From Isoptericola dokdonensis DS-3 (lineage in GTDB: Bacteria; Actinomycetota; Actinomycetes; Actinomycetales; Cellulomonadaceae): DNA of 64,000 nucleotides. Below the pieces are notes generated by a model. It saw only the letters and a list, made by a program, of their open reading frames with translations, did not search any database and was not told the DNA's origin. The position numbers were made by a program, and so were the translations under genes. Of this stretch, positions 60,465 through 64,000 are shown in pieces. Position 1 is the first letter of the stretch. Each line of letters opens with the position of its first letter. The stretch covers positions 1,860,001 to 1,924,000 of the forward strand of contig NZ_CP014209.1 in the NCBI RefSeq assembly GCF_001636295.1. Direction: 5' to 3'.

Positions 60465-61799
60465 TCAGCTGGCGGTGGCAGCGGCGACCTCGGAGAGGAA
60501 CGCGTCAGCGGCCTCCTCCGCGGTCATGCTGCCGAAGAGCACCTCGGAGTTGATGCGGGTGATGATCTCCTGGACGTCACCGGCGCCGTTCGGCGGGACC
60601 GGGGGGCCGTCCACGATCTCGGCCTCGAGCTCGGTCATGAACTCGGCGACCTTGGCGTCCGCGTCCTGCAGCTGGTCGAGGATGGACTCGCGGACCGTCA
60701 GGTTGGACGGCAGACCGCGGTCGGTGAGCTGGAGCTGCGCGACCTCGGGGTCGTTGAGCAGGAAGTCGACGAACTTGGCCGACTCCTCCGGGTGCTCGGA
60801 GGTCGCCGAGACCGAGTAGAACATCGCCGGCTTGAAGTACATGCCGGTGCGCTCGTACTGCGACTCGCCCGGGAAGCGGAGCAGCTCGAGGTCACGGGCC
60901 GACGCCTCGCTCAGCGCGCCGAGCTGGTTCGACCACCAGGCGCCCTGGGCACCCGCGTTGGTGCCGAGCAGCGAGCCCTCGGGACCGGCGGCCTGGATCT
61001 CGGTGGTGCGGGAGCCGTCCGGCGCGCCGCCGTTGGCGACGAGGTCGGCACCGATCTGGAAGAACTGCGTCACGGTCTCCTTGTCCACGCCGAGCGAGCC
61101 GTCCTCGTTGAAGAGGGCCTGACCCTTCTGGCGGGCGAGGATCGACAGGCCGGCCTCGTTGAAGCCGATGTCCTGCGTGCCCCAGACGCCGTCGCCGGCA
61201 CCCTTCGAGATCTCGCCCGAGATCGAGACGAAGTCCTCCCAGGTCCAGGCCGTGTCGTCCGGCACCTCGACGCCGGCGTCGGCGAAGATCTGCGGGTCGG
61301 CGATCATCGCGTACGCGTTGACGCCGGTCGCCAGGCCGTACAGGGTGCCGTCGACGCGACCCTGGTCGACGATCTGCTCGGGGATCTCGGAGGTCTCGAT
61401 GTCGAGCGTCTCGAGGTCGGCGAGCACGCCGCGCGAGGCGTAGTCGGCGATGTACCGCTCCTCGTGGGAGATGACGTCGGGGGTGTCACCACCGGCCGTG
61501 GCCGTGGCCAGCTTGTCCCAGTAGCCGCCCCAGTCGGTGTAGTCGGGGACGACCGTGATGCCCGGGTTCTTCTCCTCGAACAGGTCGATGATCTCCTGCG
61601 TGGTCTGGTGGCGGTCGTCCGAACCCCACCACGAGAACTGGATCTCGACGCCGTCGCCGCCATCCTCGGACGAGTCGGTGTTCTCCGAGCCGGGCCCGCC
61701 GCCCGATCCGCCGGAGCAGGCACCCAGCGCCAGCGCGCCGGCCGCGGTCAGGGCGATGAACGCAGCGCGGGAGCGCCGCCGGGTGGTCGTTGCTCGCAT
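60465..61799 (-). CDS. Sugar ABC transporter substrate-binding lipoprotein
   Basis: A 444-residue extracellular solute-binding protein (family 1). The signal peptide has a basic start and lipobox LGAC near residue 28, followed by a Gly/Ser/Asp linker and the binding domain (IQFSWWGSDDRHQTTQEIIDL, then WTWEDFVSI). ATG 61799 has AAGGAGA five bases upstream. Permeases lie upstream in the order MalF-type then MalG-type, and a dehydratase lies downstream, so uronates or aldonates are likely cargo. No ATPase gene is present; a shared MsiK-like ATPase elsewhere is typical of Actinobacteria. Confidence 0.9.
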   Translation of the reverse strand: MRATTTRRRSRAAFIALTAAGALALGACSGGSGGGPGSENTDSSEDGGDGVEIQFSWWGSDDRHQTTQEIIDLFEEKNPGITVVPDYTDWGGYWDKLATATAGGDTPDVISHEERYIADYASRGVLADLETLDIETSEIPEQIVDQGRVDGTLYGLATGVNAYAMIADPQIFADAGVEVPDDTAWTWEDFVSISGEISKGAGDGVWGTQDIGFNEAGLSILARQKGQALFNEDGSLGVDKETVTQFFQIGADLVANGGAPDGSRTTEIQAAGPEGSLLGTNAGAQGAWWSNQLGALSEASARDLELLRFPGESQYERTGMYFKPAMFYSVSATSEHPEESAKFVDFLLNDPEVAQLQLTDRGLPSNLTVRESILDQLQDADAKVAEFMTELEAEIVDGPPVPPNGAGDVQEIITRINSEVLFGSMTAEEAADAFLSEVAAATAS

Positions 61800-61848
61800 G
61801 ATTCTCCTTGTGTGTGCGTGACGAAACGTCGTCGTTGTCATCCAGCAG

Positions 61849-61868
61849 GGGTCCCGTCGGTGGGACCC
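61849..61868 (-). terminator. Hairpin upstream of the binding-protein gene
   Basis: GGGTCCC-GTCGGT-GGGACCC forms a 7-bp stem in the 88-bp gap between the second permease and the binding-protein gene. It may act as a processing or stabilising structure. Confidence 0.35.
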
Positions 61869-61887
61869 GCAGGGGCTAATCGAGCGC

Positions 61888-62844
61888 TTACTTGATGCCT
61901 GTGGTGGCGATCCCCTTGACCAGGTACTTCTGGCCGAAGAGGAAGACGATGAAGACCGGGACCAGGGACACGATGGACATCGCGAACAGCGGTCCCCACG
62001 AGCTGTTGCTGGTGGAGTCGATGAACGTGCGCAGGGCGATGGGCACCGTGTACATGTCGGGCCGGGTCAGGAAGATCAGCTGGCTGAAGAAGTCGTTCCA
62101 GGTCCAGATGAACGTGAAGATCGCGGTGGTGGCGAGGGCCGGCAGGGACAGCGGCAGCATGATCTGCAGGAAGATGCGGCCGTGCCCGCAGCCGTCCAGC
62201 CGGGCGGCCTCGTCGAGCTCCTTGGGCAGCCCGCGGAAGAACTGCACCATGAGGAAGATGAAGAACGCGTCGGTGGCCAGCAGCTTCGGCACGATGAGCG
62301 GGAGGTAGGTGTTGATCCACTCCAGCTCGGAGAACAGGATGTACTGCGGCACGATGATGACGTGGATCGGCAGCATGATCGACATGAGCATGACGGCGAA
62401 CCAGATCGGCCGGCCGCGGAACTTGAGCCGCGCGAAGGCGTAGGCCGCCATCGAGCAGGAGATCAGGTTCCCGATCACCGATCCGAGCACGATGATCGCC
62501 GAGTTCAGCAGGTAGTGGTGGAACGGGTGCAGGAGCGCGTTCCAACCCTCCGAGTAGTTCGTCAGGTCGATCTCGGTGGGGATCAGGCTCGTGTCGCGGA
62601 AGATGAGGTCGTTCGGCTTGAACGAGCTCGCGAGCATCCACAGCAGCGGGTACAGCATGATCAGGCCGAACGCGATGAGCAGGACGTGCTTGAGCACGCG
62701 CCGCACCTGCGGGCCCGCCTTGGCCTTGCGGGGCTTGTCGGGGATCTCGGCCGCCACCTCGGTGAGCGACCGGCGCTCGCGCACGGGGGGCCACGGGGAC
62801 GGGTTCTCGGTGTGCGCGTCGGGGCGCACCGGCGTGTCAGTCAT
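61888..62844 (-). CDS. Sugar ABC transporter permease, MalG type
   Basis: A 318-residue inner-membrane protein with six hydrophobic helices and a basic N-terminal extension of 50 residues. The cytoplasmic EAA loop ELDEAARLDGCGHGRIFLQI near residues 209-228 contacts the ATPase. ATG 62844 overlaps the MalF-type stop by 8 bp (ATGACTGA), so the pair is translationally coupled. Confidence 0.9.
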   Translation of the reverse strand: MTDTPVRPDAHTENPSPWPPVRERRSLTEVAAEIPDKPRKAKAGPQVRRVLKHVLLIAFGLIMLYPLLWMLASSFKPNDLIFRDTSLIPTEIDLTNYSEGWNALLHPFHHYLLNSAIIVLGSVIGNLISCSMAAYAFARLKFRGRPIWFAVMLMSIMLPIHVIIVPQYILFSELEWINTYLPLIVPKLLATDAFFIFLMVQFFRGLPKELDEAARLDGCGHGRIFLQIMLPLSLPALATTAIFTFIWTWNDFFSQLIFLTRPDMYTVPIALRTFIDSTSNSSWGPLFAMSIVSLVPVFIVFLFGQKYLVKGIATTGIK

Positions 62845-63760
62845 CGTAGAAGACCCAGTACTTGGAGGCGAGGAAGTTGACGACGGTCATGCCCGCGACG
62901 ATGAGGAGCAGGACCCAGGCCATCGCGGAGGCGTAGCCCATGTCGAACGACTTGAAGCCGTTCATGTACAGGTACAGCGTGTAGAACAGGGTCGAGTCGA
63001 CCGGTCCGCCGGTCCCGTTGGACACGATGTAGGACTGGGTGAACGACTGGAACGCCCCGATGAGCTGCAGCACGAGGTTGAAGAAGATGATCGGGCTGAG
63101 CAGCGGCATCGTGATCTTGAAGAACTGCCGCACCTTGCCGGCGCCGTCGATCGAGGCCGCCTCGTAGTACATGGCGGGGATCTGCCGCAGGCCGGCGAGG
63201 AAGATGATCATCGGCGCGCCGAACGTCCACACGTTGAGGATCATCAGCGTGCCGAGCGCGTAGTCGGGGTGGGAGACCCACCCGTAACCCTGGATGCCGA
63301 AGAACGCGAGCACCTGGTTGACCAGGCCGTCGGCGCCGAAGACCTGGCGCCAGAGCAGCGCGATCGCGACCGAGCTGCCGAGCAGCGACGGCAGGTAGTA
63401 CACCGACCGGTAGATCGCCAGGCCGCGCAGGCCGCGGTCGAGCAGCAGGGCCAGCGCGAGGGCCGCGGCGAGCTGGAGCGGCACGGAGACGACCACGTAG
63501 AGGAACGTCACCTTGAGCGACTGCCACCAGCGCGGGTCCTCGAACATGCGGGTGTAGTTCTCGATCCCCACCCAGTTCGGGGCCTGCAGCAGGCTGTAGT
63601 CCGTGAACGACAGGTAGAGCGAGGCGACGAGCGGGAACGCCGTGATGAGCACGAGCCCGACGAACCACGGCGCGAGGAAGATCGCTGCCGCCTTGCCGTC
63701 GCCCTTCTGGACCTCGCGGCTCGCGCCTCGGGTCTTGGCGACCTCGTTGATCACCGACAT
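62837..63760 (-). CDS. Sugar ABC transporter permease, MalF type
   Basis: A 307-residue permease with six helices. The EAA-type loop YYEAASIDGAGKVRQFFKI lies near residues 196-214. ATG 63760 has GGGGAGG eight bases upstream and is the first gene of the importer unit. Three LacI-like operators lie in the 100-bp region ahead. Confidence 0.9.
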   Translation of the reverse strand: MSVINEVAKTRGASREVQKGDGKAAAIFLAPWFVGLVLITAFPLVASLYLSFTDYSLLQAPNWVGIENYTRMFEDPRWWQSLKVTFLYVVVSVPLQLAAALALALLLDRGLRGLAIYRSVYYLPSLLGSSVAIALLWRQVFGADGLVNQVLAFFGIQGYGWVSHPDYALGTLMILNVWTFGAPMIIFLAGLRQIPAMYYEAASIDGAGKVRQFFKITMPLLSPIIFFNLVLQLIGAFQSFTQSYIVSNGTGGPVDSTLFYTLYLYMNGFKSFDMGYASAMAWVLLLIVAGMTVVNFLASKYWVFYDD

Positions 63761-63860
63761 GGCCGCACCTCCCCGTGCGGCGCCGTGGTGGACACCATCG
63801 TCGTCCCTCCAGATCTTCGTCGATCGCGGTCGAACCGGGGCCACGCCTGTCCATTCAGGC

Positions 63861-63944
63861 GGGAAACCGGTTGCTGTTGAGGACCGTAGCACAGCAGCAA
63901 CCGGTTTCCTATGGTGTACCGTCATCAGGTGAGACCGGTTTCCC
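63861..63944. promoter_or_regulatory. Three LacI-type operators before the importer
   Basis: GGGAAACCGGTTGC (63861-63874), GCAACCGGTTTCC (63897-63909) and GACCGGTTTCCC (63933-63944) share AACCGGTT or ACCGGTTT, with a central CG as in LacI/GalR sites. The first two form a perfect 15-bp inverted repeat (63862-63876 with 63895-63909) 18 bp apart. A LacI-family gene is probably just outside the window. Confidence 0.7.
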
Positions 63945-63968
63945 GTCGGACGCCGGTTGTTATCAGGA

Positions 63969-63997
63969 CGTGATCCACGCGTGATCCACGCGTGACC
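63969..63997. repeat. 11-bp tandem repeat at the right edge
   Basis: CGTGATCCACG occurs at 63969-63979 and 63980-63990, then a partial copy CGTGACC. The period is 11 bp, one helical turn. No gene is seen in the last 240 bp. Confidence 0.6.
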
Positions 63998-64000
63998 GAG

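Noticed and set aside
63761-64000. Start of a LacI-family gene on the plus strand
   Set aside because: Operators are present, but no open frame with a LacI helix-turn-helix begins before the window ends.

Overview
The window is about 73% G+C with short gaps, many GTG starts and repeated 4-bp ATGA/GTGA gene overlaps. Together with RamB-like/GTP-dependent PEPCK, radA-disA, actinobacterial ArgA and GAF-ANTAR genes, this points to a high-GC actinobacterium, most likely Micrococcales (Cellulomonadaceae/Promicromonosporaceae-like). This placement rests on gene content and is not proven. No rRNA, tRNA, insertion sequence, prophage or CRISPR array was seen.

Layout. 1-7.3 kb: housekeeping (proC, radA, disA, mutY, N-acetylglutamate synthase) plus two membrane-anchored unknowns. 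7.3-12.6 kb: glycerol island, a SorC-type regulator divergent from glpD-glpF-glpK, closed by a perfect hairpin. 12.6-21.5 kb: an S33 peptidase, then a translationally coupled BMP-type (nucleoside-like) ABC importer operon with an ornithine-cyclodeaminase homologue and a nucleoside deaminase, a FadR-like GntR gene and a GTTAG-GGTATACC-CTAAC operator. 21.7-28.6 kb: CNNM/CorC protein, RamB-like regulator divergent from pckG, and trpS with a Trp-Trp leader peptide and attenuator. 28.6-32.8 kb: unknown membrane protein, glycosyltransferase, AIM24 protein, thymidine kinase.

32.9-45.2 kb: a ten-gene leucine/branched-chain catabolic operon (E1a-E1b-E2, carboxyltransferase, biotin carboxylase, acyl-CoA dehydrogenase, MaoC, CitE-like lyase, CoA-transferase A and B). 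All nine junctions overlap, by 4 bp at the starts chosen here. An Lrp/AsnC regulator is divergent. The gene set matches the mycobacterial Rv2495c-Rv2504c locus, whose CitE protein is an (R)-HMG-CoA lyase, so a route from branched-chain keto acids to acetoacetyl-CoA is encoded, with E3 supplied elsewhere.

45.4-50.9 kb: a P-loop kinase, three tandem GAF-ANTAR proteins, an aldo/keto reductase-PfkB pair behind a four-half-site palindrome, and a small membrane protein. 51.2-58.5 kb: a luciferase-like/BBE-type FAD oxidase fusion, an amidohydrolase and two paralogous 14-TM MFS transporters, which is the least explained gene group. 58.7-64 kb: a sugar-acid ABC importer with an altronate/galactarate-type dehydratase under three LacI-like operators.

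The strongest unexplained signals are non-coding: 20-bp-period arrays of a GCTGACTC core at three intergenic loci, and two long inverted-repeat elements with different arms around the same 20-bp hairpin core.
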